DNA from: Mollicutes bacterium
Lineage (GTDB): Bacteria > Bacillota_I > Bacilli_A > RF39 > UBA660
Assembly: GCA_004552445.1 (NCBI GenBank)
Contig: SFOJ01000017.1
Location: forward strand, 1 to 41,910
Direction of reading: 5' to 3'
Length of the DNA stretch: 41,910 nucleotides
Shown: piece after piece, positions 24,991 through 32,455 of the stretch
How positions within the stretch are numbered: position 1 is the first letter of the stretch
Layout of the letters: every line of letters starts with the position of its first letter
The notes under the pieces: generated by a model
What the model was told of the DNA's origin: nothing
The model's database searches: none
Seen by the model: only the letters and a program-made list of their open reading frames with translations
Translations under genes and position numbers: made by a program

Positions 24991-25010
24991 AATACTCACC
25001 TCGCATTAAT

Positions 25011-25039
25011 ATTATACACTAAGAGTAATCTTTTGTCAT
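25011..25039 (-). promoter_or_regulatory. Promoter of trmB
   Basis: ATGACA (25034-25039), 17-nt spacer and TATAAT (25011-25016) on the minus strand. Confidence 0.6.
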
Positions 25040-25059
25040 ATATTATTATAGGTGAGTGT

Positions 25060-25329
25060 ATGAATAATAGAGATATGTTTTATCAAAATTTAAATCAAGG
25101 TTATAGTAATCCAGGAGGTTTTATACCACCAAGTGGTTATAATATTAATAGTCAATATCAAGCTTATGGGCCTAATGTCATTCCTGAACAAATAGGATAT
25201 ACAAATAATGACGAATTTGAAAAAAGAATTAACAAACTCGAGAGACAAATTAAAAATATAGATACTAGACTTCAAAAATTAGAGTCAGCATCACTTGAAA
25301 TTAACGATAATAATTTATATATGATATAG
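25060..25329 (+). CDS. Small hypothetical protein: Pro/Gly/Asn/Tyr-rich N-terminus and coiled-coil C-terminus
   Basis: An 89-residue protein. The first half is low-complexity and Q/N/Y/G/P-rich (NLNQGYSNPGGFIPPSGY), and the second half is a coiled coil (FEKRINKLERQIKNIDTRLQ). No signal peptide or membrane helix is seen. The frame opens at a TTG at 25033, but the ATG at 25060 follows AGGTGAG and is preferred. It resembles spore-coat-like or scaffold miniproteins, but there is no sporulation context here. It ends at a clear terminator. Real gene status is supported by ribosome-binding site, terminator and composition; the function is unknown. Confidence 0.65.
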   Translation: MNNRDMFYQNLNQGYSNPGGFIPPSGYNINSQYQAYGPNVIPEQIGYTNNDEFEKRINKLERQIKNIDTRLQKLESASLEINDNNLYMI

Positions 25330-25345
25330 TTATTTGTTTAAATAA

Positions 25346-25369
25346 AAAAAACTCCTAAATGGAGTTTTT
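25346..25369. terminator. Bidirectional terminator between the small coiled-coil gene and arcD
   Basis: Stem AAACTCC/GGAGTTT with loop TAAAT and flanking A and T tracts. Confidence 0.8.
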
Positions 25370-25378
25370 ATCTATTTA

Positions 25379-26818
25379 TTAAGAAAGTATAACTGATGCA
25401 AAAGTTAAGATTACCATTGATGAAAGACCAATAGTTACTATAACTTTAGTAGACCATTTAACCCAAGTTGTGTAGTTAACTTTTGCAAGAGCTAAGCCAC
25501 CCATAATTGCTCCGCATGTTGGAGTAATTAAGTTTACAAGTCCATTTGCTGCAACAAAAGTCATAATTGTAGTTTCTACACTATAACCAAGTTGTGCTGC
25601 TAGTGGAGCCATAATTGGTGTTGAAATAGTTGCAAGTCCTGAACTAGATGGTACTAATACAGAAAGTACTAAGTGTAGTATATAATTACATGGTGTAAAT
25701 AATGCAACTGGTGTTCCTTTTAACATATCAGCAACATTGTAGATAATGTAATTATCTAAATATGTTTGACTCATTAATACATATACACCACGTGCTACTG
25801 CAACGATAAGTACTACAGATAAAATATCTCTTGCACCTGCAATAAATTCATCTATAATTTGATTTGTGCTTAATCCATTGATAATACCAATGACAATAGC
25901 CATTAAGAAGAACCAAGCTGCTGATTCGTTAAAGTACCAACCACCAAGAGCTGATCCTGTTAACCAACCAGTCCATGAATCAAAGAATGTTATACCAAAT
26001 TCACCCCATGGAATAAATCCGATAATCATAACTATAAATGTTATACCAAAAATCCACAAAGTTGCTTTTTGTCTTCCAGTAAGAGTTACTTCTTTTGATT
26101 CATCTTTTTCTTTGAATTTTTCCATTTTCTTTTGTTCTTGTAATGATAAGAAAGTTGAACCTTTATCTGCTTTTACTTTTTTAGCATATCTCATTACAAA
26201 GAAAATTGAAATTCCTAATGATACTAACCAAAGAACTGCACCTAAAGCAATAATAATGCCTTGATTAACAACCATACCCTCTGGTAAAGCTGCTACTGCT
26301 GCTCCTGTTGCAAATGGGTTTATGGTTGAACCTAAAACACCACTACCAGCACCTAATAACACAGTTGCTGATGCAACAATTGTATCCATACCTGCAGCTA
26401 CCATAGTAAATGCAAGTAGTGCATAGAAGCCAACTGTTTCTTCTAACATTCCATAAGTTGTTCCGCCTATTGAGAATATTATCATTAGTATTGGAATTAA
26501 TACTAATTCATTTCCTTTTAATTTTTTTACTAAGACCTTAATTCCATTTTCTAGAGCCCCTGATTTAGTTACTACTTGTAAAAATCCTCCAAGTATAAGA
26601 ACGAATACACATACATCTACAGCACTTCCAAAGCCTAGTATTGGTGATAGTAAAACATCTGAGATTTTTGCTTTAACTACTCCACTACCATTAATTATTG
26701 TTCCTGCTTCATCAAATGCTGCATTTGGAAGAATTAAAGTAATTAATGCAAGAGCAATAATAAGTAGGAAGATAATTGTAAAGGCTGACATTCTTTCTTT
26801 TTTTCTTGTTTTAGCCAT
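25379..26818 (-). CDS. arcD: YfcC-family amino acid antiporter, likely arginine/ornithine exchange
   Basis: About 479 residues and 11-13 membrane helices of the YfcC/DcuC-like family. The segments LGGFLQVVTKSGALENGI, GGTTYGMLEETVGFYALL and VPSSSGLATISTPIMAPLA are typical of YfcC proteins. Several members encoded beside arginine deiminase genes exchange arginine for ornithine or citrulline. Its place at the end of arcA-arcC supports that role here. The best start is the ATG at 26816-26818 with GGGAGG 7 nt upstream. The reading frame is open for another 49 codons upstream, and that extension encodes the C-terminus of carbamate kinase, so an ArcC-tail fusion could be made if arcC were entered in that frame. 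It ends at a strong terminator. Confidence 0.85.
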   Translation of the reverse strand: MAKTRKKERMSAFTIIFLLIIALALITLILPNAAFDEAGTIINGSGVVKAKISDVLLSPILGFGSAVDVCVFVLILGGFLQVVTKSGALENGIKVLVKKLKGNELVLIPILMIIFSIGGTTYGMLEETVGFYALLAFTMVAAGMDTIVASATVLLGAGSGVLGSTINPFATGAAVAALPEGMVVNQGIIIALGAVLWLVSLGISIFFVMRYAKKVKADKGSTFLSLQEQKKMEKFKEKDESKEVTLTGRQKATLWIFGITFIVMIIGFIPWGEFGITFFDSWTGWLTGSALGGWYFNESAAWFFLMAIVIGIINGLSTNQIIDEFIAGARDILSVVLIVAVARGVYVLMSQTYLDNYIIYNVADMLKGTPVALFTPCNYILHLVLSVLVPSSSGLATISTPIMAPLAAQLGYSVETTIMTFVAANGLVNLITPTCGAIMGGLALAKVNYTTWVKWSTKVIVTIGLSSMVILTFASVILS

Positions 26819-26839
26819 TTTTTTGCCTCCCTTTTTCAT

Positions 26840-27717
26840 ATTTCTAATTATTGTACCTGTTTCTTCATTGATAGCTTCTTTAGCACAATCAAGTGATGTG
26901 ATAATACCTATGCCACCTTCTTTATATTCACAAAAATCTATACAAGATTCTACTTTTGGAAGCATACTTCCTTTAGCAAATTCACCATTTGGTCGACTGT
27001 GTTGTATTTAATTGAAACTTTTTCCACTGTAGTTAGTATTAATAAAATATCAGCATCTAATTTTCTTGCAAGAAGTGAACTAGATCTATCTTTATCAATA
27101 ACTGCAGCTACTCCTTTTAAAGTTCCATTTTCTTTAACAACTGGTATTCCTCCTCCTCCTGATACTATAACAATATTTCCTTGATCTAAAAGGTCTTTGA
27201 TTAAATCAAGTTCTACTATTTCTATAGGTTTAGGAGAAGGTACAACTCTCCTATAGCCTCTTCCAGCATCTTCTGTGAACGTATAACCTCTTTCAGAAGC
27301 AATTTTTTCTGCTTCTTTTTTGGTATAAAACGAACCAACAGGTTTATCTGGTTTATTAAAAGCTGGGTCTTTCTTATCAACAAGTACTTGTGTAACAACT
27401 GATGCACATCCTTTATTGATATCCCTTGCTTTCAATTCTGCTTGAATTGCTTGTTGTAAGTGATAACCTATGTACCCTTGACTCATCGCACCACATTCTG
27501 CGAATGGCATATATGGTGTTCCTTTTGATTCCTCAAATGCTAGGTTAATCATTCCCACTTGAGGTCCATTTCCGTGGCTTACAACTACATTATATCCTTC
27601 ACTAACTAAATCTACGATTGATTTAGCAGTGTTTTTAACTAGCTTTAGTTGTTCTTCAGGATTTTTTCCAAGTGCATTTCCACCTAAAGCTACTACAATA
27701 CTTTTATTTTTTTTCAA
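26840..27717 (-). pseudogene. arcC: Carbamate kinase, frameshifted near the C-terminus
   Basis: The first 240 residues are an intact carbamate kinase: VVALGGNALG, VVVSHGNGPQVG, the VVPSPKPIEIVEL motif, IVSGGGGIPVV and DADILLILTTVEKVSI. After KYNTVDQ the frame leaves the family and stops at 26950. The missing C-terminus, FAKGSMLPKVES then IITSLDCAKEAI and ETGTII, is encoded at about 26840-26990 in another frame. About 15 residues that should lie between are absent, so an out-of-frame deletion is likely. The TTG start overlaps the arcA stop (TTGA). The 3' fragment reads without a stop into arcD. Carbamate kinase makes ATP from carbamoyl phosphate, the last step of the arginine deiminase pathway; a sequencing or assembly error is an alternative to genuine loss. 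Confidence 0.8.
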
Positions 27718-28949
27718 GGCTTACTAGCTCTTACTAAAGGCATTGACATACATCTTGGACCACCTCTACCTCTAGATAACTCTGCACTATGCATTTCAAG
27801 AACTTTAATTCCATTATCTCTTAATAATTCATTAGTGATATTATTTCTATCATAAACAATAACAACTCCTGGAGCTATACATAATGTATTACTTCCATCA
27901 TTCCATTGTTCACGTTCAGCACCAATTTTATCTCCACCAGCACATGGTATTAAAGTAATTTTTCTATGAAGATAATCTTCTAATATTTTTTCAAGTGAAG
28001 CATTTCTTTCTTTAACATTAAGTCCTCCTTCACCATCACTTGTTATTTCAAATACCTTAAGTGTTCCCATAATTCCTGGATGATATGTAAATTTATCTAC
28101 GTCTATTTGAGTAAATACTGTATCTAAATGCATAAATGCACGACATTCTGGAATAGTAAATGCTAATATTGTATCTATTTTAGCATCTTTATCTGCAAAT
28201 ACTTTATATGCTAACTCTTCTATAGCATCAGCACATGTTCTTTGACTAATTCCAATTGCTAAGATGTGTTCATTTAAATTAAGAATATCTCCACCCTCAA
28301 TATGGTAAGCACTATATCTATCAAAATATTTATCAACTTGTCCTTTATAGTCTGGGTGATACTCAAATATATATTCTGCATATATTGTTTCTCTATTACG
28401 AGTTACTGAGTACATTCTATTTAGTGATACGCCATTTCCAATTGATGCAAATGGATCACGAGTAAAGTATAAGTTTGGCATAGGATCTACTACAAATTGA
28501 GTATCTTCTTTAATTGAATCTACTAAACTTTTACCTTTTTTAGCTTTTGCTTTTATTACTTCATTATTAATAATTCCTTCCATAGTTTTTAGAACTAGAA
28601 GTCTATTATTTTCTATTGATGATAAATATTCATACACAAGTCCTCTATATTTTGGAGTACGAATACCTGCCTCATATATAAATTGAGTAATAAATCTTTC
28701 TCTAATTTCAGGATCTAAATCTAGTACTTCAGTCATTAAATCTTCTAAATATACTACCTCTACTCCATTATCTTTTAATATTCTTACAAATTCATCATGT
28801 TCTTCTTGTGCAACTGGTAAGTATGGAATATCATCAAATAGTAATCTACCAAGACTATCTGGTGTAAGATTCAATAATTCTCTACCAGGCCTATGAACTA
28901 ATACTTTTTTTAGTGGGTTTATCTCACTTGTTACATTTATTGGTTTCAT
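27714..28949 (-). CDS. arcA: Arginine deiminase
   Basis: A complete 411-residue enzyme that hydrolyses arginine to citrulline and ammonia. Conserved elements are the opening NPLKKVLVHRPGRELLNLTP, FTRDPFASIGNGV, HIEGGDILNL, the catalytic MHLDTVFTQID, GGDKIGAEREQWNDG and the catalytic cysteine in RGGPRCMSMPLVR near residue 400. The ATG follows AGGAGAG. It is the first gene of arcA-arcC-arcD. Ornithine carbamoyltransferase (arcB), which normally lies between arcA and arcC, is missing from the cluster, so citrulline would have to leave the cell or be used by a gene elsewhere. I see no clear ArgR operator. Confidence 0.96.
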   Translation of the reverse strand: MKPINVTSEINPLKKVLVHRPGRELLNLTPDSLGRLLFDDIPYLPVAQEEHDEFVRILKDNGVEVVYLEDLMTEVLDLDPEIRERFITQFIYEAGIRTPKYRGLVYEYLSSIENNRLLVLKTMEGIINNEVIKAKAKKGKSLVDSIKEDTQFVVDPMPNLYFTRDPFASIGNGVSLNRMYSVTRNRETIYAEYIFEYHPDYKGQVDKYFDRYSAYHIEGGDILNLNEHILAIGISQRTCADAIEELAYKVFADKDAKIDTILAFTIPECRAFMHLDTVFTQIDVDKFTYHPGIMGTLKVFEITSDGEGGLNVKERNASLEKILEDYLHRKITLIPCAGGDKIGAEREQWNDGSNTLCIAPGVVIVYDRNNITNELLRDNGIKVLEMHSAELSRGRGGPRCMSMPLVRASKP

Positions 28950-28981
28950 TCAACTCTCCTTTATTATTTATTTCCTCTTTT

Positions 28982-29010
28982 ATTATATCAAAGTATTTTT
29001 TTTAAGTAAA
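28982..29010 (-). promoter_or_regulatory. Promoter of arcA-arcC-arcD
   Basis: TTTACT (29005-29010), 17-nt spacer and TATAAT (28982-28987) on the minus strand. Confidence 0.6.
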
Positions 29011-29024
29011 TGTTTTTTAAAATA

Positions 29025-29059
29025 ATAAAAAAAGAAATTAATTTTTAGTTAATTTCTTT
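29025..29059 (-). terminator. Terminator of the surface LRR protein gene
   Basis: An 11-bp stem (AAAGAAATTAA/TTAATTTCTTT) with a 7-nt loop and a T-rich tail on the minus strand; the stop codon lies inside it. Confidence 0.7.
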
Positions 29060-31697
29060 ATTTTGTAATAGTAACGTTTCCTGCTGGATTTATTACTGTA
29101 CCAGTTTCAAATTCAAATGTTTTTTGGTATACTGTTGGATATTCTTGGTAATTGTAATAATCTTCATTAAGTATTGTATGCCATTTAAATGATTTGCCAG
29201 TTTTATTTACTATTTCTGTTATTCCAGCATTATAACGACTATATCTAGTCGTTTTTATAAATGCACTACTTCCGATGGATGTTACCGTTGATGGAAGTAT
29301 AACACTTCCACTTAAACTACATGCATGAAATGCTGATGTTCCAATTGTTTCTAGTCCTTCTGGTAAAATCACCGAGCTTATCCAGTCTGAAAAGAATGCA
29401 CTATTGCCTATTTTCTTTACGTTGTTCGGTACGGTAACAGTACTTCTATTAGAGCCACCATAACTTATTAATTTTGTTTTATCATCTGTTCCATCTGAAT
29501 TTTTGGCATATACAAAGGCTTGAGAATCATCTAAATAATTTGCATTCACTACTGCGTTTCCCATATATGTTATTACGGAATTATTATAGTCTATACTTCT
29601 AAGGCTGTTTGCGTATAATGCAAAACTTCCTAAGTAATTAGTTGTGGATGGTAATTTTATTTCACTTAAACTATTAAATGCTAATCCATCGCTATCAATT
29701 TTAGTTAATCCTTCCGGAAGCGTAATCTTTCTTATATAGTTTTGGTAATATGCATAAGGATTTATTGTCTTAACTGTACTTGAAACAATAACATCAGCTC
29801 TATTTGATCCTCCATAACTAACAACAGTTGTTTTATCTTCACTTCCATCACTACTTCTTTTATATAATGTTGCTATGCTATCTGGAAGTTGATTATCATT
29901 AAATGATGCATTTCCTAAACTAGTTACAGTTGTAGGTATTGTAACATTAGGTATTTTATTTTTAAAAAACGCAAAATTTTCTATAGTTTTTAAACCATCA
30001 TTTAGAGTTAATGAAGATATTTTATTTTCCTTAAAAGTAGAGTATCCTATTGTTTCTAATGAACTAGGTGTTTTTACACTTGTAATACTGTTATTATAAA
30101 ATGCTGAACTACCAATATATGTTAAACCTTCATTTAAACTTAATGTTGATATATTATTTTGATAAAATGCTGAACTATCTATTTTAGTTAATGTACTTGG
30201 TGTTGTAAGTGTTGTAAGTTTATTTTTATAAAATGCTGAACTACCAATATATTCCAAGCCTGTATTTAAATTTAATGTTGATATATTATTTTGATAAAAT
30301 GCTGATCCTTTAATTTGTTTGACACTTGATGGAATAGTTAGTGATGTTATACTATTTTTAGAAAAAGCACTATAGCCTATTTCAGTTACTGTGTTTGGTA
30401 TTGTTACTGATGTTATATTTTTTTCTTCAAATGAACTATTTCCTATTTTTAATACTGTTTTACCACCTATTGTGCTTGGTATTGTTACACTTCTTGGACA
30501 ACTTCCATTTGATGAATCATTTCCTTTGTAATCATAATAATCTGTTATTGTTCCAGTTGATGGAGTAAATGCAAAACATGTTGGTGTCCAGTGTGCATAT
30601 ACTGTTGTTGCAGCACTTAATACAGTTTCACTTGTTACTTTTGTTCCACCTGTTGCTGATGTGTACCATCCTGCAAATTCATTTGAAGCTTTTGTTGGAA
30701 TACATAAAGTTCCTACCTTTTGATTTTTTGTAAATGTCTTACTTGAACATCCGCTTCCACCATTATTATTATAAGTTAATTTTAATTTTGTATATTCCCA
30801 ATGTGCATATACAGTTTGATTTTTTGTAGCTATTGCTGTTGATTCTATTTTTGTTCCTCCGGTTGCTGATGTAAACCAACCTAGGAAACTATAATTTGTT
30901 CTTTTTGGTGTACAAAGTGTTCCCCACGCATTTCCACTTGTTACTGTTTGACTTGTACAACCACTTCCACCATTATTATTATAAGTTAATTTATAAACTT
31001 TCTTTTTGAAATTTACTATACAGTTTTTGTCTGCTTGAATATTTGATAGAATTAATTTTCCATTTGAATATGTTGCTCCACAATCATTATTACTGTATTC
31101 ATATTCACTTGCTGGTGAAAGATTAAATGTTAGTGTTTCACCTTTGTTTACATATTTTTCAGTTGGTGTAACTGTTCCATATGTTGTATTTGAACTTTTT
31201 GCTGTTACTTTGAATCTATCAATAAATACCCATGGGTCTGTGTATTTTCCACTTCCACTTACTCCAGTTTCTTCTCTTATGTACTCAGTTACTCTTCCAC
31301 CACTTAGTACTGTTTTTTCTTGAAGAGATATATTATCTGTGGCAGAACTATCAATCATATATACTTTATTTCCACTTGATGTTAGTGTCCAATAATTATT
31401 TCCATTAAATAAATATGTATCATTTTCTAAAGATTTAGATATTAAAAACTCATATCTATTTAACAAACCACCATTTTTAAAATATGTATCTACGCTTAGT
31501 GTTCCGTTGTTATATATAAATGGAACATTAAATGAAGAAGTATTTTTTATAATATATATATTATTTCTACTAAAATCATTAATATAAAGATTTGTATTTT
31601 CTTTTGTTATATCATAATTATTTCTTACCACTGCATTTATACTAAATGGTAAAAACAATATGGTTATTAATATTATCAATAATTTATTTTTTTTCAT
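29058..31697 (-). CDS. Secreted BspA-like LRR_5 protein with InlB B-repeats
   Basis: An 879-residue exported protein. A signal peptide (KKNKLLIILITILFLPFSINA, cleavage near residue 23) precedes an N-terminal domain that is shared with the protein at 32456-34462 (FNVPFIYNNGTLSV, GGLLNRYEF, VTEYIREE, YTDPWVFI). Two InlB B-type repeats follow (LTYNNNGGSGC and TVYAHW, about residues 236-370). The rest is a long array of LRR_5/BspA repeats (IGSSAFYKNKLTTL, IPNTVTEIGYSAFS type), interrupted by three longer SYGGSNR inserts. No LPxTG or membrane anchor is visible at the C-terminus, which ends NPAGNVTITK. Such proteins usually bind host or microbial surfaces. It follows a lipoprotein gene by 12 nt. 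Confidence 0.85.
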   Translation of the reverse strand: MKKNKLLIILITILFLPFSINAVVRNNYDITKENTNLYINDFSRNNIYIIKNTSSFNVPFIYNNGTLSVDTYFKNGGLLNRYEFLISKSLENDTYLFNGNNYWTLTSSGNKVYMIDSSATDNISLQEKTVLSGGRVTEYIREETGVSGSGKYTDPWVFIDRFKVTAKSSNTTYGTVTPTEKYVNKGETLTFNLSPASEYEYSNNDCGATYSNGKLILSNIQADKNCIVNFKKKVYKLTYNNNGGSGCTSQTVTSGNAWGTLCTPKRTNYSFLGWFTSATGGTKIESTAIATKNQTVYAHWEYTKLKLTYNNNGGSGCSSKTFTKNQKVGTLCIPTKASNEFAGWYTSATGGTKVTSETVLSAATTVYAHWTPTCFAFTPSTGTITDYYDYKGNDSSNGSCPRSVTIPSTIGGKTVLKIGNSSFEEKNITSVTIPNTVTEIGYSAFSKNSITSLTIPSSVKQIKGSAFYQNNISTLNLNTGLEYIGSSAFYKNKLTTLTTPSTLTKIDSSAFYQNNISTLSLNEGLTYIGSSAFYNNSITSVKTPSSLETIGYSTFKENKISSLTLNDGLKTIENFAFFKNKIPNVTIPTTVTSLGNASFNDNQLPDSIATLYKRSSDGSEDKTTVVSYGGSNRADVIVSSTVKTINPYAYYQNYIRKITLPEGLTKIDSDGLAFNSLSEIKLPSTTNYLGSFALYANSLRSIDYNNSVITYMGNAVVNANYLDDSQAFVYAKNSDGTDDKTKLISYGGSNRSTVTVPNNVKKIGNSAFFSDWISSVILPEGLETIGTSAFHACSLSGSVILPSTVTSIGSSAFIKTTRYSRYNAGITEIVNKTGKSFKWHTILNEDYYNYQEYPTVYQKTFEFETGTVINPAGNVTITK

Positions 31698-31709
31698 AAT
31701 GCTTTTCTC

Positions 31710-32087
31710 CTAATCGCAGTATATCATTATTAATATAGGAGCATCTTTATATTCTAAATTTCTAACATTATCTATATCAAATGATACACCAGTCTTCTCT
31801 TGATCACATTTATCGTGAGTAGTTGGATTTAAAAACATTGATATATCATAATTATATTTTTCTTTTAAGTTTTTTAATGATATAAAGTATTCTCCATTAG
31901 TCTTTTCAACTTTTGTATATGTTTTGGCATTATAAATCTCAGTTGCATAGCCAAATAGTTTTTCATTCATTTCCATCTTTGTTAAATATTTTGTTTCTTC
32001 TGGTTTTTTATCTGGCTTTGTCGTTTTTGTATTATTGCATCCTACCAATAAAAATAAAATTAAAAAAACAGTTAATCCCTTTTTCAT
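31710..32087 (-). CDS. Small lipoprotein, first gene of the LRR surface-protein transcript
   Basis: 125 residues with a lipoprotein signal peptide (KKGLTVFLILFLLVGC, lipobox LVGC, C at about residue 17). A K/P/T-rich linker is followed by a small domain that ends with cysteines (DKCDQEKTGV and IYCD). The family is not recognised. The ATG follows GGAGGATAT. The gene shares a promoter that is nearly identical to that of the Gly/Cys-rich protein gene and is probably co-transcribed with the LRR protein, which it may help to retain at the surface (inference). Confidence 0.75.
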   Translation of the reverse strand: MKKGLTVFLILFLLVGCNNTKTTKPDKKPEETKYLTKMEMNEKLFGYATEIYNAKTYTKVEKTNGEYFISLKNLKEKYNYDISMFLNPTTHDKCDQEKTGVSFDIDNVRNLEYKDAPILIMIYCD

Positions 32088-32109
32088 ATATCCTCCTATT
32101 ATCTATTTA

Positions 32110-32138
32110 ATAGTAACATTTTAATTATTATTTTTCAA
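32110..32138 (-). promoter_or_regulatory. Promoter of the lipoprotein-LRR operon (conserved copy 1)
   Basis: On the minus strand TTGAAA (32133-32138), 17-nt spacer and TACTAT (32110-32115). The surrounding stretch TAATTAAAATGTTACTAT recurs exactly upstream of the gene starting at 34462. Confidence 0.7.
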
Positions 32139-32154
32139 TATTGTTTTAATAATA

Positions 32155-32186
32155 AAAATAAGAAATCAGTATTGATTTCTTATTTT
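32155..32186 (-). terminator. Terminator of the decayed LRR gene
   Basis: A perfect 14-bp stem (AAAATAAGAAATCA and complement) with loop GTAT on the boundary of the remnant's stop codon. It is symmetric enough to work on both strands, but only the minus-strand unit needs it. Confidence 0.75.
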
Positions 32187-32447
32187 GTTATAGTTACATT
32201 TCCTCTAGGTTTTTTAAACGTACCTGTTTCAAATTCATAATCTTTATAGTAGTAATCATCGCTTAAGCTAGAGTCATAATAATATTCACCATTAATTATT
32301 GTATGCCATTTAAATGATTTTCCAGTTTTGTTTACTATTTCAGTTACTGTATTTTCTTTTGTTATTGAGTTGATTATTTCTTACCACTGCGTTTACACTA
32401 AATGGCAGTAACAATAATAATAGTAATAATTTTTCCCTTTCTATCTT
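32180..32447 (-). pseudogene. Collapsed remnant of a second BspA-like surface protein gene
   Basis: The minus strand holds the two ends of a gene like the one at 29058-31697 with nearly everything between removed. The signal-peptide end reads KLLLLLLLPFSVNAVVRNN, compared with ILFLPFSINAVVRNN in the intact gene. In another frame ITKENT follows at once, then jumps to VTEIVNKTGKSFKWHTIIN and ends YEFETGTF..GNVTITK, the intact gene's C-terminus. There is no ATG, only ATA where the start should be, and the signal-peptide frame stops within the junction. So it shows start loss, a frameshift and a large internal deletion. It lies directly behind the Gly/Cys-rich gene, mirroring the lipoprotein-LRR order. 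Confidence 0.85.
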
Positions 32448-32455
32448 TTATGCTT

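Noticed and set aside
26819..26965. Start of the YfcC transporter at 26965
   Set aside because: The first 49 codons are the carbamate kinase C-terminus; the ATG at 26818 has a proper ribosome-binding site.
29058..31697. Tandem DNA repeats in the LRR gene as a CRISPR-like array
   Set aside because: The repeats are degenerate codon-level LRR_5 units in one open frame, with no conserved short palindromic repeat and spacer pattern.
31913..32110. 65-residue plus-strand frame antisense to the lipoprotein
   Set aside because: Antisense of a signal-peptide gene gives a hydrophobic frame by chance; no ribosome-binding site.
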